Notes under the pieces: model-generated
The model's database searches: none
What the model saw: only the letters and a program-made list of their open reading frames with translations
What the model was told of the DNA's origin: nothing
In this document: one piece after another, positions 26,889-35,252 of the stretch
How the letters are laid out: each line of letters opens with the position of its first letter
Numbering within the stretch: position 1 is the stretch's first letter
Position numbers and translations under genes: made by a program
Origin: Sphingomonas_O antarctica
GTDB taxonomy: Bacteria > Pseudomonadota > Alphaproteobacteria > Sphingomonadales > Sphingomonadaceae
Length of the DNA stretch: 64,000 bases
Assembly (NCBI RefSeq): GCF_965137005.1
Contig: NZ_CBCRXM010000002.1
Span: forward strand, 124,001 to 188,000
Direction: 5' to 3'

Positions 26889-26989
26889 ATGTCGCCCCTG
26901 CGCAGGCAGGGGCCCAGATGAACTCGCCACAAGCGGCTGAGCCTCGATTTGTGAACTTATCTAGAGCCCTGCCTACGCAGGGGCGACAT
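26889..26989. repeat. Intergenic palindromic repeat, family B copy 2
   Basis: The left arm begins ATGTCGCCCCTGCGCAGG and the right arm ends TACGCAGGGGCGACAT, matching copy 1 at 16977-17078 in both arms while the core differs. It lies between the convergent Anbu and aroC genes, so it may help to terminate both. Confidence 0.82.
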
Positions 26990-27005
26990 ACATAAATAAC
27001 GCGGC

Positions 27006-28070
27006 CTACCGCCCCGTCTGCCCCCGATGCATCAACTTCGCATCGGCAAGGCACAGCGCCATCATCGCCGCGACAACCGGCGCGCCACGGATGCCGACGC
27101 ACGGATCATGCCGCCCCTTGGTCGCGATCTCCGCCGCCGCGCCGTCGCGATCGATCGTCTCGACCGGCGTCAGGATCGAACTGGTCGGCTTGAAGGCGAC
27201 ACGCACGACGACGGGCTGACCGGTCGAAATCCCGCCGGCGATGCCGCCCGCATGATTGGCCAGGAACTCCGGGCCATCCTCACCCGGCCGCATCGCATCG
27301 GCATTGTCCTCACCGCGCAACCGCGCCGCGTGGAACCCGTCACCGATCTCGACGCCCTTGACCGCGTTGATCGACATCATCGCCGCCGCCAGCTGCGCGT
27401 CGAGCTTGTGGTATAGCGGCGCGCCCCAGCCAGCCGGCACACCCGTCGCGACGCACTCGACCACCGCCCCCAGTGACGACCCGCTTTTGCGAGCCTCATC
27501 GACCAGCGTCTCCCACCGCACCGCCGCTTCGGCATCGGCGCAGAAGAACGGATTCCGGTCGATCTGCGCCGGATCGAATGCCGTCGCCCGGTCGCCGCCG
27601 ATCTCGATGACATGCGCCACGATGCTCACCTCGGGCACCACCAGCCGCGCCACGCCGCCCGCCGCGACGCGCGACGCCGTCTCCCGCGCCGAACTCCGCC
27701 CGCCGCCGCGATAATCTCGAAAGCCGTATTTGGCGTCGTACGCATAATCGGCATGGCCGGGCCGATACGCTTTGGCGACCTCGGCATAATCCTTTGAGCG
27801 TTGATCCACATTGTCGATCATCAGGCTGATCGGCGTCCCGGTCGTCCGCCCCTCGAACACCCCCGCCAAGATGCGCACCTGATCCGGTTCCTGCCGCTGT
27901 GTCGTAAAGCGGGTCTGCCCCGGGCGGCGCTGATCGAGGAACGGCTGGATGTCCGCCTCGCTCAGTTTGAGTCCCGGCGGGCACCCGTCGATCAGCGCGC
28001 CGATCGCCGGCCCGTGGCTTTCGCCCCAGGTCGAAAAGCGAAAGCTGTGGCCGAAACTGTTATAGCTCAC
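27006..28070 (-). CDS. aroC: Chorismate synthase
   Basis: The 354-residue enzyme catalyses the last step of the shikimate pathway, EPSP to chorismate, using reduced FMN. The N-terminus MSYNSFGHSFRFSTWGESHG is the family hallmark. GHADYAYDAKYGFRDYRGGG and GRSSARETASRVAAG are present, and TKGRHDPCVGIRGAPV lies near the C-terminus. The start is GTG at 28070, which aligns the N-terminus with other AroC proteins; longer in-frame starts add unrelated residues. It is divergent from manA. Confidence 0.95.
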   Translation of the reverse strand: MSYNSFGHSFRFSTWGESHGPAIGALIDGCPPGLKLSEADIQPFLDQRRPGQTRFTTQRQEPDQVRILAGVFEGRTTGTPISLMIDNVDQRSKDYAEVAKAYRPGHADYAYDAKYGFRDYRGGGRSSARETASRVAAGGVARLVVPEVSIVAHVIEIGGDRATAFDPAQIDRNPFFCADAEAAVRWETLVDEARKSGSSLGAVVECVATGVPAGWGAPLYHKLDAQLAAAMMSINAVKGVEIGDGFHAARLRGEDNADAMRPGEDGPEFLANHAGGIAGGISTGQPVVVRVAFKPTSSILTPVETIDRDGAAAEIATKGRHDPCVGIRGAPVVAAMMALCLADAKLMHRGQTGR

Positions 28071-28132
28071 GCGAAACCCCCGGAACCGGCGCGCCACCGC
28101 GCCGTTCCAGCGGGGCAGCAGAAGGAACTGGC

Positions 28133-28969
28133 ATGGCGGCGCTGAAACTCGAACGCAAGCAGGTCGACAAACCCTGGGGCCGTGAACAGCTATGGCCCGG
28201 CTTCGACAATCCGTCGGGAGAAAAGGTCGGCGAGATCTGGTTTCAGGCGCCCGAGGGGACCGACGAGCCGCTGCTGATCAAATATCTGTTCACCAGCGAC
28301 CGCCTGTCGATCCAGGTCCATCCCGATGACGCGGCGGCACAGGCGGCGGGCTACAAGCGCGGCAAGGACGAAGCCTGGGTCGTCCTCGCCGCCGAACCCG
28401 ATGCGACCATCGCGCTCGGCACCACCCGCGTCGCCACCCGCGATGAATTGCGCGCCGACGCGCTGGACGGCTCGATCGAGCAACTGGTCGACTGGAAACC
28501 GGTCAAGGCCGGCGAATTCTATTATTCCGCAGCCGGAACGATTCACGCGATCGGCGCCGGGCTGACGATCATCGAGATTCAGCAGAATGTCGATCTGACC
28601 TACCGCCTCTACGATTATGGCAGCGATCGCGAACTGCATCTGGCGGCGGGCGTGGCCGTCAGCGACCCGGTTCCCTTCGTCGTACCTAGAATCCCCGGGG
28701 ATGCCGGTAATGGCCGTTTCATCCTGTGCGAAGGCGGCAAATTCGTCGCCGAACGCTGGTCATGGGGCGGTGAGCGCCGCGTCGATCTGGGCACCACGCC
28801 GGGCTGGCTGATCCAGGTCGCGGGGTCCAGCGTAGTCGATGGGCAGGGCGTCGCGGCGGGCGACTGTTACTTGCTGGAAAGCGCCGCCACCGTCACCCCG
28901 GGCGACGGCAGCGATATCGTCTTCGCTTACCCGCTGGCCGAACGCGCGAACCTGTTCAGCGGCGCGTGA
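28133..28969 (+). CDS. manA: Class I mannose-6-phosphate isomerase
   Basis: The 278-residue cupin-fold zinc enzyme interconverts mannose-6-P and fructose-6-P, feeding GDP-mannose for surface glycans. Metal ligands are visible in LSIQVHPDDAAAQ near residue 62 and GTIHAIGAG near 140, with EIQQNVDLTYRLYDYG following. It is shorter than E. coli ManA, as in many alphaproteobacterial members. Its 3' end overlaps convergent secF by 14 bases. Confidence 0.87.
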   Translation: MAALKLERKQVDKPWGREQLWPGFDNPSGEKVGEIWFQAPEGTDEPLLIKYLFTSDRLSIQVHPDDAAAQAAGYKRGKDEAWVVLAAEPDATIALGTTRVATRDELRADALDGSIEQLVDWKPVKAGEFYYSAAGTIHAIGAGLTIIEIQQNVDLTYRLYDYGSDRELHLAAGVAVSDPVPFVVPRIPGDAGNGRFILCEGGKFVAERWSWGGERRVDLGTTPGWLIQVAGSSVVDGQGVAAGDCYLLESAATVTPGDGSDIVFAYPLAERANLFSGA

Positions 28970-29918
28970 CGCGCTCCGCATCGGCGACCGCGGCGGACGG
29001 CTTGCGGTCCATCTGCTGCGGCTTGAGCCCCAGGGCGATCAGCATCGACGACGACACATAGATCGACGAGTACGTCCCGACGACGATCCCGAGCATCATC
29101 GCGGCGGTGAACCCGCGCAACACATGCCCGCCGAACACCAGCAACGCGGTCAGCGCGAGGAGAACGGTCAGCGACGTCATCACCGTGCGCGGCAACGTCT
29201 CGTTGACCGACAGATCGATCAGCGCGCGCATGTCCATCTGGCGGTATTTGCGCATATTCTCGCGGATACGGTCGTCGATGACGATCTTGTCGTTGATCGA
29301 ATAACCGATGATCGTCAGGACGGCGGCGACGATGTTGAGGTCGAACTCCAACTGTGTCAGCGCGAAGAACCCCAGCGTCATCAACACGTCGTGTCCGATC
29401 GCGACGAAGGTCGAAACGCCGAACTGCCATTCGTAACGGAACCAGCTGAACAGTGCGATCAGGAACACCGCGATCAACACCGCGGCGATACCGTTCTTGA
29501 TCAACTCGCCCGACACCTTGCCCGACACCGTGTCGTACCGTGTGAACTGCACCCCCGGGTTGGTCGCGTTGAGCGCGGCCTTGACCTGATTGACGACCTT
29601 GTTCGTCGCGCCTTCGTCGGTCGATTGGGGGATCGGCAGGCGGATCGAAACGGTGTTCGGATCGCCGAATTGCTGGAGCGACGCTTCGCCGACGTTCAGC
29701 CGGTCGACCGTGCCGCGCACCGCGTCGAGCTGTGGCTTGGCCGGGAACTTGGCCTCGATCATCAGGCCGCCGACGAAATCGACGCCGAGGTTCAGTCCGC
29801 GATACGCCGTGATGCCGATCGACAGGACGGTCAGCAACGCGGTGAGCGCGAACGCCCAGTTGCGCAGCGCGGTGAACCCGATGTTGGTATTGTCGGGGAC
29901 GAGTTTCAAATGGCGCAT
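28956..29918 (-). CDS. secF: Protein translocase subunit SecF
   Basis: The 320-residue inner-membrane subunit of the SecDF-YajC complex uses proton motive force to pull secreted proteins through SecYEG. It has six membrane segments, a periplasmic P1-like loop after the first, GLNLGVDFVGGLMIEAKF near residue 45, and GYSINDKIVIDDRIREN typical of RND-family SecF. The ATG overlaps the secD stop by one base (TGATG), so yajC-secD-secF form a coupled operon. Confidence 0.95.
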   Translation of the reverse strand: MRHLKLVPDNTNIGFTALRNWAFALTALLTVLSIGITAYRGLNLGVDFVGGLMIEAKFPAKPQLDAVRGTVDRLNVGEASLQQFGDPNTVSIRLPIPQSTDEGATNKVVNQVKAALNATNPGVQFTRYDTVSGKVSGELIKNGIAAVLIAVFLIALFSWFRYEWQFGVSTFVAIGHDVLMTLGFFALTQLEFDLNIVAAVLTIIGYSINDKIVIDDRIRENMRKYRQMDMRALIDLSVNETLPRTVMTSLTVLLALTALLVFGGHVLRGFTAAMMLGIVVGTYSSIYVSSSMLIALGLKPQQMDRKPSAAVADAERVTRR

Positions 29919-31516
29919 CAGATGTTCAACTCGGCAGGCCGCACGCGGCGGACATAATTGGCGGCGAGCATGCGGGTGAAGAACACCGCGGTGAAATAGC
30001 TCGCGAAAATCCCGATCAGCAACACGACGGCGAACCCCTTGACCGGACCCGACCCGAGCAACAGCATGACCACGCCCGAGATGAAGTGGACGGTGTTCGC
30101 CTCGAAGATCGTCCGCGACGCTTCCTTATAGCCGAGCTCGATCGACTGCATCGGGTTGCGCCCGCGCCGTTTTTCCTCGCGGATGCGCTCGTTGATCAAC
30201 ACATTGGCATCGACCGCAGTGCCGATCGTCAGCACGAATCCGGCAATGCCCGGGAGCGTCAGCGTCGCGGAGAAGAACGCCATCACCGCCAGGATGATGA
30301 AGATGTTCAACACAACCGCCAGGTTCGCATAGACCCCGAACCGGCCATAGGTGACCAGCATGAACGCGATCACCGCAACCGCCGCGATGACCGATGCGAT
30401 GGCCCCGGCGCGGATCGAATCGGCGCCGAGCTGCGGCCCGACGGTGCGTTCCTCGATCACCTTCAGCGCCACCGGCAATTTGCCCGAGCGCAGCTGGATT
30501 GCCATCGTGTTGGCGCTTTCGGTGGTATAGCTGCCGCTGATTTGCGCGGATCCACCAAGAATTGCGGTCTGGATGGTCGGTGCGGACAACACCTGATTAT
30601 CGAGAATGATCGCGAACGGCTTGCCGACATTATCTTGGGTCACGCGCGCGAATTTGCGGCCGCCCTGTCCGTTAAATCCGATATTGATGACCGGCGCGTT
30701 GGTCTGCGGGTCAAAGCCGGGTTCTGCCTTGGTCAGTTCGTCGCCGCTGACAATCGCGCGGCGCTTGACCGCGATCTTGGGTGCGCCGGGGTTGCTTGGA
30801 TAAGGCAAGACTTGACTACCTGCGGGCGCGCGACCAGCGGCGACATCGGCAGGATTGGCTGTCAGGTCGACCAGCTTAAACTCGAGCTTCGCGGTCTTGC
30901 CGAGAAGTGCCTTAAGCGCCTCCGGATTCTGGAGGCCCGGAACCTGCACCACGATGCGGTTGCTGCCTTGCCGAATGATTGTCGGTTCGCGCGTGCCGAG
31001 TTCGTCGATGCGTTTGCGGACCACCTCGGTCGCGACGGCCATCGCATTCTCGACTGCATAATCGAGGCCGGCCTGGGTTGGCTTCATGACGACGCGCGTC
31101 GAGTCGACAACGCTGACGTCCCAATCGCGCTTACCGGTGACGCCGACCGGATTGGTCTCCTTGCGCGCAATTTCTACTGCAGCATCGAGTTGAGCCGGGC
31201 TGCGCACGAGAAAATTTAGTTGCCCGTCCGCCGTAGAAATGTCGCCCGTGTCGATTGGCGGCGTGGCACGGCGCAATTCGGTCCGCATTTGCTCGCCCAT
31301 CACGTCGAGCTGCTGCTTCGCGACATCTGCAGTGTCGGCTTCGAGCAGCAAATGCGACCCGCCCGACAGATCGAGGCCCAGATTGATGCGCGGCAGACCG
31401 CCGAGGCCGATTTGCGTGGCGGTGCTTTCGGGCATCAAGCTGGGAATGGCGAGGAACACGCCGACGAGCAGCGTCAGGCAGATCGCCCAGATTTTCCAGC
31501 GCGGAAAGTCGAGCAT
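29918..31516 (-). CDS. secD: Protein translocase subunit SecD
   Basis: The 532-residue partner of SecF has an N-terminal membrane helix (IWAICLTLLVGVFLAIPSL), the motif INLGLDLSGGSHLLLE near residue 45, a large periplasmic domain and five C-terminal helices with GTAVDANVLINERIREE near 430. The ATG overlaps the yajC stop (TGATG). It ends TGATG into secF. Confidence 0.95.
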   Translation of the reverse strand: MLDFPRWKIWAICLTLLVGVFLAIPSLMPESTATQIGLGGLPRINLGLDLSGGSHLLLEADTADVAKQQLDVMGEQMRTELRRATPPIDTGDISTADGQLNFLVRSPAQLDAAVEIARKETNPVGVTGKRDWDVSVVDSTRVVMKPTQAGLDYAVENAMAVATEVVRKRIDELGTREPTIIRQGSNRIVVQVPGLQNPEALKALLGKTAKLEFKLVDLTANPADVAAGRAPAGSQVLPYPSNPGAPKIAVKRRAIVSGDELTKAEPGFDPQTNAPVINIGFNGQGGRKFARVTQDNVGKPFAIILDNQVLSAPTIQTAILGGSAQISGSYTTESANTMAIQLRSGKLPVALKVIEERTVGPQLGADSIRAGAIASVIAAVAVIAFMLVTYGRFGVYANLAVVLNIFIILAVMAFFSATLTLPGIAGFVLTIGTAVDANVLINERIREEKRRGRNPMQSIELGYKEASRTIFEANTVHFISGVVMLLLGSGPVKGFAVVLLIGIFASYFTAVFFTRMLAANYVRRVRPAELNI

Positions 31517-31854
31517 CAGTCGTTGGCCGGCTTGGTCGCACCCAGCGGCGTGACGTCGCTCAGCGTCGTCTTGACCGCCTTGACCTTCATCCCCGGCGCC
31601 AGCTCGACATCGACCGTGGTGTCGTCGACGCGCACGACCTTGCCCATCAATCCGCCGCCGGTGACGACCTGGTCGCCCTTCTTGACGGCGTCGACCTTGG
31701 CCTTGTGGCGCTTGGCCGCCGATTGCTGTGGACGGATCAGCAAGACATAAAAAATTACAAAGATGAGGACGAGCGGCAGGCTCTGCGCGAGGAACGCCAT
31801 ACTGCCCGAAGGCTGCGCGCCTGCGGTTTGAGCCAAAGCTGGAGTGATAAACAT
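31516..31854 (-). CDS. yajC: Preprotein translocase accessory subunit YajC
   Basis: The 112-residue protein has one N-terminal membrane helix (SLPLVLIFVIFYVLLIRPQQ near residues 26-45) followed by the conserved cytosolic KAKVDAVKKGDQVVTGGGLMGKV domain. It binds SecDF and is the first gene of the yajC-secD-secF operon. It is divergent from the Bax-inhibitor-1 gene across about 150 bases. Confidence 0.94.
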   Translation of the reverse strand: MFITPALAQTAGAQPSGSMAFLAQSLPLVLIFVIFYVLLIRPQQSAAKRHKAKVDAVKKGDQVVTGGGLMGKVVRVDDTTVDVELAPGMKVKAVKTTLSDVTPLGATKPAND

Positions 31855-31933
31855 GGGGGTCTAAATGGCCTGATTGCGGCGGATGCGGGCGGTTAGCAGA
31901 GGGCCTTGCCCCACGCAAACCCACCGGTTTTGC

Positions 31934-31961
31934 TTGCAGTGGACGCGGTTCGACACAATAT
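31934..31961 (+). promoter_or_regulatory. Possible housekeeping promoter for the BI-1 family gene
   Basis: TTGCAG (31934-31939) and CAATAT (31956-31961) are 16 bases apart, about 40 bases before the AGGAG and ATG of the next gene. It is the best sigma-70-like pair in this divergent intergenic region, but alphaproteobacterial promoters are weakly conserved. Confidence 0.35.
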
Positions 31962-32005
31962 TGCGGGCATCCCCGGCGATTGGGCCGGGTTCAGGAGTGT
32001 ATGAC

Positions 32006-32752
32006 ATGGCCAATTGGTCTGACCCCCGCTCGACCGTGACCGCGGCCGCCGCGCCGGTCGACACGCGCGCTTCGGCTACCGATGCCGGGCTGCGCGGCTA
32101 TATGTTGTCGGTCTATAACATGATGGCGTCGGGCGTGTTGCTCACCGGGATCGTCGCGCTGGCGATGGTCTATACCGGCGCCGTTAACAGCCTGTTCGAT
32201 GCGGAGACGGGCAAGGCAAGCCTGCTCGCTTACGTCCTGATGATCGCGCCTTTCGCCTTGGTCATGGTATTGAGTTTCGGCATCAACCGCTTGTCCGAAA
32301 CATCGGCCAAGGCGCTGTTCTGGGCTTATGCCGCATTGATGGGCGCGTCGCTCTCAACGATTCTGTTGGTTTACACTGGCACCAGCGTCGCGCAGATCTT
32401 CTTCGCCACCGCGGCGTCGTTCGCGGGTCTCAGCCTGTGGGGTTACACCACCAAGCGCGATCTGTCGGCGATGGGCACCTTCCTGATCATGGGCCTGGTC
32501 GGCCTCATCGTCGCATCGGTGATCAACCTGTTCCTGCAATCGAGCGCGATGCAAATGGTGATCAGCGCGATCGGCGTGCTGATCTTCGCCGGCCTGACCG
32601 CTTACGACACGCAAAAGATCAAGAGCATGTACTTCCAGGTCGCGGGCACCAGCTTCGCGGGCAAGTCGGTCGTGATGGGCGCGCTGACGCTCTATCTCGA
32701 CTTCATCAACATGTTTTTGTTCCTGCTGCGGCTGTTCGGCGACCGCCGCTAA
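32006..32752 (+). CDS. Bax inhibitor-1/YccA family membrane protein
   Basis: The 248-residue TMBIM-family protein has seven hydrophobic segments, MLSVYNMMASGVLLTGIVAL near residue 38 and a C-terminal GALTLYLDFINMFLFLLRLFG characteristic of the family. Bacterial members act as pH-sensitive calcium-leak channels or in membrane stress; the role here is unproven. AGGAG eight bases upstream supports the ATG at 32006. A strong intrinsic terminator follows 20 bases after the stop. Confidence 0.9.
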   Translation: MANWSDPRSTVTAAAAPVDTRASATDAGLRGYMLSVYNMMASGVLLTGIVALAMVYTGAVNSLFDAETGKASLLAYVLMIAPFALVMVLSFGINRLSETSAKALFWAYAALMGASLSTILLVYTGTSVAQIFFATAASFAGLSLWGYTTKRDLSAMGTFLIMGLVGLIVASVINLFLQSSAMQMVISAIGVLIFAGLTAYDTQKIKSMYFQVAGTSFAGKSVVMGALTLYLDFINMFLFLLRLFGDRR

Positions 32753-32771
32753 GCCTTTTTCGAAAACTTTT

Positions 32772-32803
32772 ACCCGGGCGGAGCGATCCGCCCGGGTTTT
32801 TTA
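32772..32803 (+). terminator. Intrinsic terminator after the BI-1 family gene
   Basis: ACCCGGGCGGA (32772-32782) pairs perfectly with TCCGCCCGGGT (32787-32797) across the loop GCGA and is followed by a run of six T. This is the clearest rho-independent terminator in the window. Confidence 0.9.
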
Positions 32804-32978
32804 TGCCTTGAATCCAACGCCGTTTGCACCCGATTTCCACGTTCGCACCAAATCGGGACGCCCCTCTATTGCTGCACTGCACCCTCCGGGTTGACCCGAG
32901 GCAACGAATCGGCGATGAAGGTGTTGAGTTACCGGTGCGTAAACCGGTTTTGTTTTGCTCCATTTTGGGGGTTAGGTT

Positions 32979-33812
32979 ATGATGATGTTCAAGAAACTGG
33001 CACTGACGGCAGTTGCTGTAGGCGGCCTCGCTGCGGCGACGCCTTCATACGCTGTGGTTACGACGTTCGCCGATTTCTCGGCGACCACGCAGGTCCGCAA
33101 CATCCGCTGGCAGAAGGTCGGCTCGAAGAACGGGATGATCTACAGCACGTCGACGGGCTCGGCGAACACGCCGGGTAATGTGAACGTGAAGTTCTCGTTC
33201 CTTCAGCCTTACTTCACGAACAACAACATCGCGCAGAGCGTGACGGCTGTGTTCCTGCTGTCCGGCACGACGACCAACGACGCGGCCAGCAAGACGCCGC
33301 TGCCGACGGTTCCGCCGACGAACTATCTCACGCAGTCGATCGACTCGCTGACCTTCTCGTTCAAGTCGACCGCGCCGATCACGGTTGGTAACGTCACTTA
33401 TGCGGCTGGGTCGAACCTGCTTTCGGGCACGGTCGTTGCGAACAGCACCATCGGCGGCACCGACGGCGGCTTCTCGGCCGGCCTGACCAACAGCACGGCG
33501 GGCGGTAACACTGTCACCTACACGTCGGACTTCCTTGACTTCTCGAACACCGTGAACCGCAGCTTCTCGATCTCGCTCGACGCGCTGCTGGCCGCAGTTG
33601 GCAGCCCGCCGGTGAACAAGGGTCTTAACGCTGGTAATGGTCAGTCGCTGAGCAGCTTCCGCGCCACCGCGACGGGCAGCTTCTCGTCGGATCCGGCGCC
33701 GATCATCAATGCGGTTCCCGAGCCCGCCGTTTGGGGCATGATGATTGCCGGCTTCGGTGTCGTGGGCTTCCAGTCGCGTCGCCGCCGCTCGATCAAGTCG
33801 GTCACCGCCTAA
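32979..33812 (+). CDS. PEPxxWA-CTERM sorting-domain surface protein
   Basis: The 277-residue exported protein has an N-terminal signal peptide (KKLALTAVAVGGLAAATPSYA), a Ser/Thr/Asn/Gly-rich beta-type body without a recognised domain, and a C-terminal tripartite sorting signal: VPEPAVWGMMIAGFGVVGF, then the basic RRRR. Such tails are cut by an exosortase in the inner membrane, and an exosortase is encoded at 51487-52326. It is a monocistronic unit with strong terminators on both sides. The gap 32804-32978 holds an inverted repeat but no gene. Confidence 0.88.
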   Translation: MMMFKKLALTAVAVGGLAAATPSYAVVTTFADFSATTQVRNIRWQKVGSKNGMIYSTSTGSANTPGNVNVKFSFLQPYFTNNNIAQSVTAVFLLSGTTTNDAASKTPLPTVPPTNYLTQSIDSLTFSFKSTAPITVGNVTYAAGSNLLSGTVVANSTIGGTDGGFSAGLTNSTAGGNTVTYTSDFLDFSNTVNRSFSISLDALLAAVGSPPVNKGLNAGNGQSLSSFRATATGSFSSDPAPIINAVPEPAVWGMMIAGFGVVGFQSRRRRSIKSVTA

Positions 33813-33846
33813 GCTTTAGTTTGGGCTAAAGTTTGGCCGAAGTTTC

Positions 33847-33880
33847 GGGCCGCGTCGCACCAGCGACGCGGCCCTTTTCT
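33847..33880. terminator. Bidirectional hairpin terminator after the PEPxxWA-CTERM gene
   Basis: GGGCCGCGTCGC (33847-33858) and GCGACGCGGCCC (33863-33874) form a perfect 12-base-pair stem over ACCA, followed by TTTT on the plus strand. It lies between convergent genes and overlaps the last codons of the quinone oxidoreductase on the other strand. Confidence 0.82.
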
Positions 33881-34883
33881 ATGCGTTGATGCTCAGCACG
33901 ATCTTGCCGACATGCGCGCCGCCATCCATCCGCGCATGCGCGGCGGCGGCGTCCCCCAGCGGGTAAGTCGAATCGATCACCGGCCGCAGCCTGCCGTCGG
34001 TCACGAACGGCCAGACCTTCTCGCGCAATTCCGCCGCAACCGCCGCTTTGAACGACGCCTCGCGCGGTCTCAACGTCGATCCGGTCAGCGTCAGCCGCTT
34101 TTGCATGATCACCGGAATGAAGACCTCGGCCTTGGCACCATTGAGCATCGCGATCGAGACATGCCGCCCTTCCACCGCCAGGCAAGCCAGGTTGCGGGCG
34201 AAGTAATCGCCGCCAACCATGTCGAGCACGACATCGCACCCCTTGCCATTCGTCAGGCGCTGCACCTCCGCCACGAAATCCTGCGCGCGATAGTCAATCG
34301 CGTGGTCCGCACCGATCTCCACGGCCCGCGCACATTTGTCCGCACTTCCCGCCGTGACGATTACGGTCAGCCCGAATAACTTGCCCAGCGCGATTGCCAT
34401 CGTGCCGATACCTGACGTGCCGCCATGCACCAGCAGCGTCTCTCCGGCCTTTGCGCCACCACGCTGGAACACGTTGGTCCACACTGTAAACAACGTCTCG
34501 GGGATCGCTGCCGCCTCGATCATCGTCAGCCCATCGGGCACCGGCAGGCACTGCGCTGCGGGCACCACGCAATATTCGGCGTAACCTCCGCCCGCGACCA
34601 GCGCACACACTCGCGCGCCCGACAATGTCGAATCGACGCCATCACCCAGCACAACGACCTCACCGGCAACCTCCAGGCCTAGAATCGACGGCGCGCCCGG
34701 CGGCGGCGGATATTTGCCCTGCCGTTGCAGGACATCCGGCCGGTTGACCCCCGCGGCAGCAACACGAATCAGGACGTCGCCGGCACCAGGCGTCGGCACC
34801 GATCGATCCACCGGTTGCAACACATCGGGTCCGCCCGGCTCGGCGGGATCAATCGCACGCATCGTCTGGGGAAGGTCGGTCAT
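33879..34883 (-). CDS. NAD(P)H-quinone oxidoreductase, PIG3 family zinc-independent MDR
   Basis: The 334-residue medium-chain reductase has an N-terminal catalytic domain with AAAGVNRPDVLQRQGKYPPP near residue 45 and a Rossmann domain with LVHGGTSGIGTMAIALGK near 145. Zinc-ligand cysteines are absent, as in quinone reductases of the TP53I3/PIG3 group. It reduces quinones with NADPH. AGGAG six bases upstream fixes the ATG at 34883. It is divergent from the DUF1192 gene. Confidence 0.88.
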   Translation of the reverse strand: MTDLPQTMRAIDPAEPGGPDVLQPVDRSVPTPGAGDVLIRVAAAGVNRPDVLQRQGKYPPPPGAPSILGLEVAGEVVVLGDGVDSTLSGARVCALVAGGGYAEYCVVPAAQCLPVPDGLTMIEAAAIPETLFTVWTNVFQRGGAKAGETLLVHGGTSGIGTMAIALGKLFGLTVIVTAGSADKCARAVEIGADHAIDYRAQDFVAEVQRLTNGKGCDVVLDMVGGDYFARNLACLAVEGRHVSIAMLNGAKAEVFIPVIMQKRLTLTGSTLRPREASFKAAVAAELREKVWPFVTDGRLRPVIDSTYPLGDAAAAHARMDGGAHVGKIVLSINA

Positions 34884-34941
34884 GGCAACTCCTTTAACGC
34901 CAACCGTTGACTCCCTGCGCCGCGCGCGCAACCCTCCGACC

Positions 34942-35142
34942 ATGGACACCGACGAAATTGCCCCGCCGCCGCGTGCCGGAGACCCGGTGGCACTGGTCGG
35001 TACGCAGGATCTCGATCCCTTTTCGGTCGCGGAGCTCGATGCGCGGGTCGCGGCGCTCGAGGCGGAGATTAGACGCGTCCGCCATCACCAGGATCGCGCC
35101 GTTAACCATCGTGCAATCGCCGACACGCTATTCAAACGATGA
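34942..35142 (+). CDS. DUF1192 family small protein
   Basis: The 66-residue protein has LDPFSVAELDARVAALEAEIRRVR in its central helix, the mark of DUF1192, a short coiled-coil family of alphaproteobacteria with no known function. The N-terminal part is disordered-looking and proline-rich. No good ribosome site is visible; a longer in-frame ATG at about 34882 would overlap the divergent gene's start. Confidence 0.72.
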   Translation: MDTDEIAPPPRAGDPVALVGTQDLDPFSVAELDARVAALEAEIRRVRHHQDRAVNHRAIADTLFKR

Positions 35143-35178
35143 CGGGCCGGTCGCGGCGCACGGGGAGACAGCCGGGGG

Positions 35179-35210
35179 CTTGAGAAAGCTGACGGCGCTT
35201 CCGACATAGT
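35179..35210 (+). promoter_or_regulatory. Possible promoter (heat-shock-like) for clpA
   Basis: CTTGAG (35179-35184) followed by CCGACATAGT (35201-35210) is a partial fit to a sigma-32 or sigma-70 promoter about 45 bases before clpA. The -35 is good and the -10 is weak, so this is a candidate only. Confidence 0.3.
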
Positions 35211-35252
35211 GTTCAAGCGAGGTCGCTTCCGCGGCCTCAACCGGAGCTGCTG

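Noticed and set aside
6295..26989. Repeats considered as CRISPR or insertion-sequence remnants
   Set aside because: Units are palindromic, few, widely spaced and without spacers, transposase frames or target duplications.
30086..31219. Plus-strand open frame of 377 codons opposite secD
   Set aside because: It lies entirely within secD on the other strand and lacks any recognisable family feature.
35143..35252. Possible clpS before clpA
   Set aside because: The space is only 110 bases and no ClpS-like frame is present; clpS must be elsewhere or absent.
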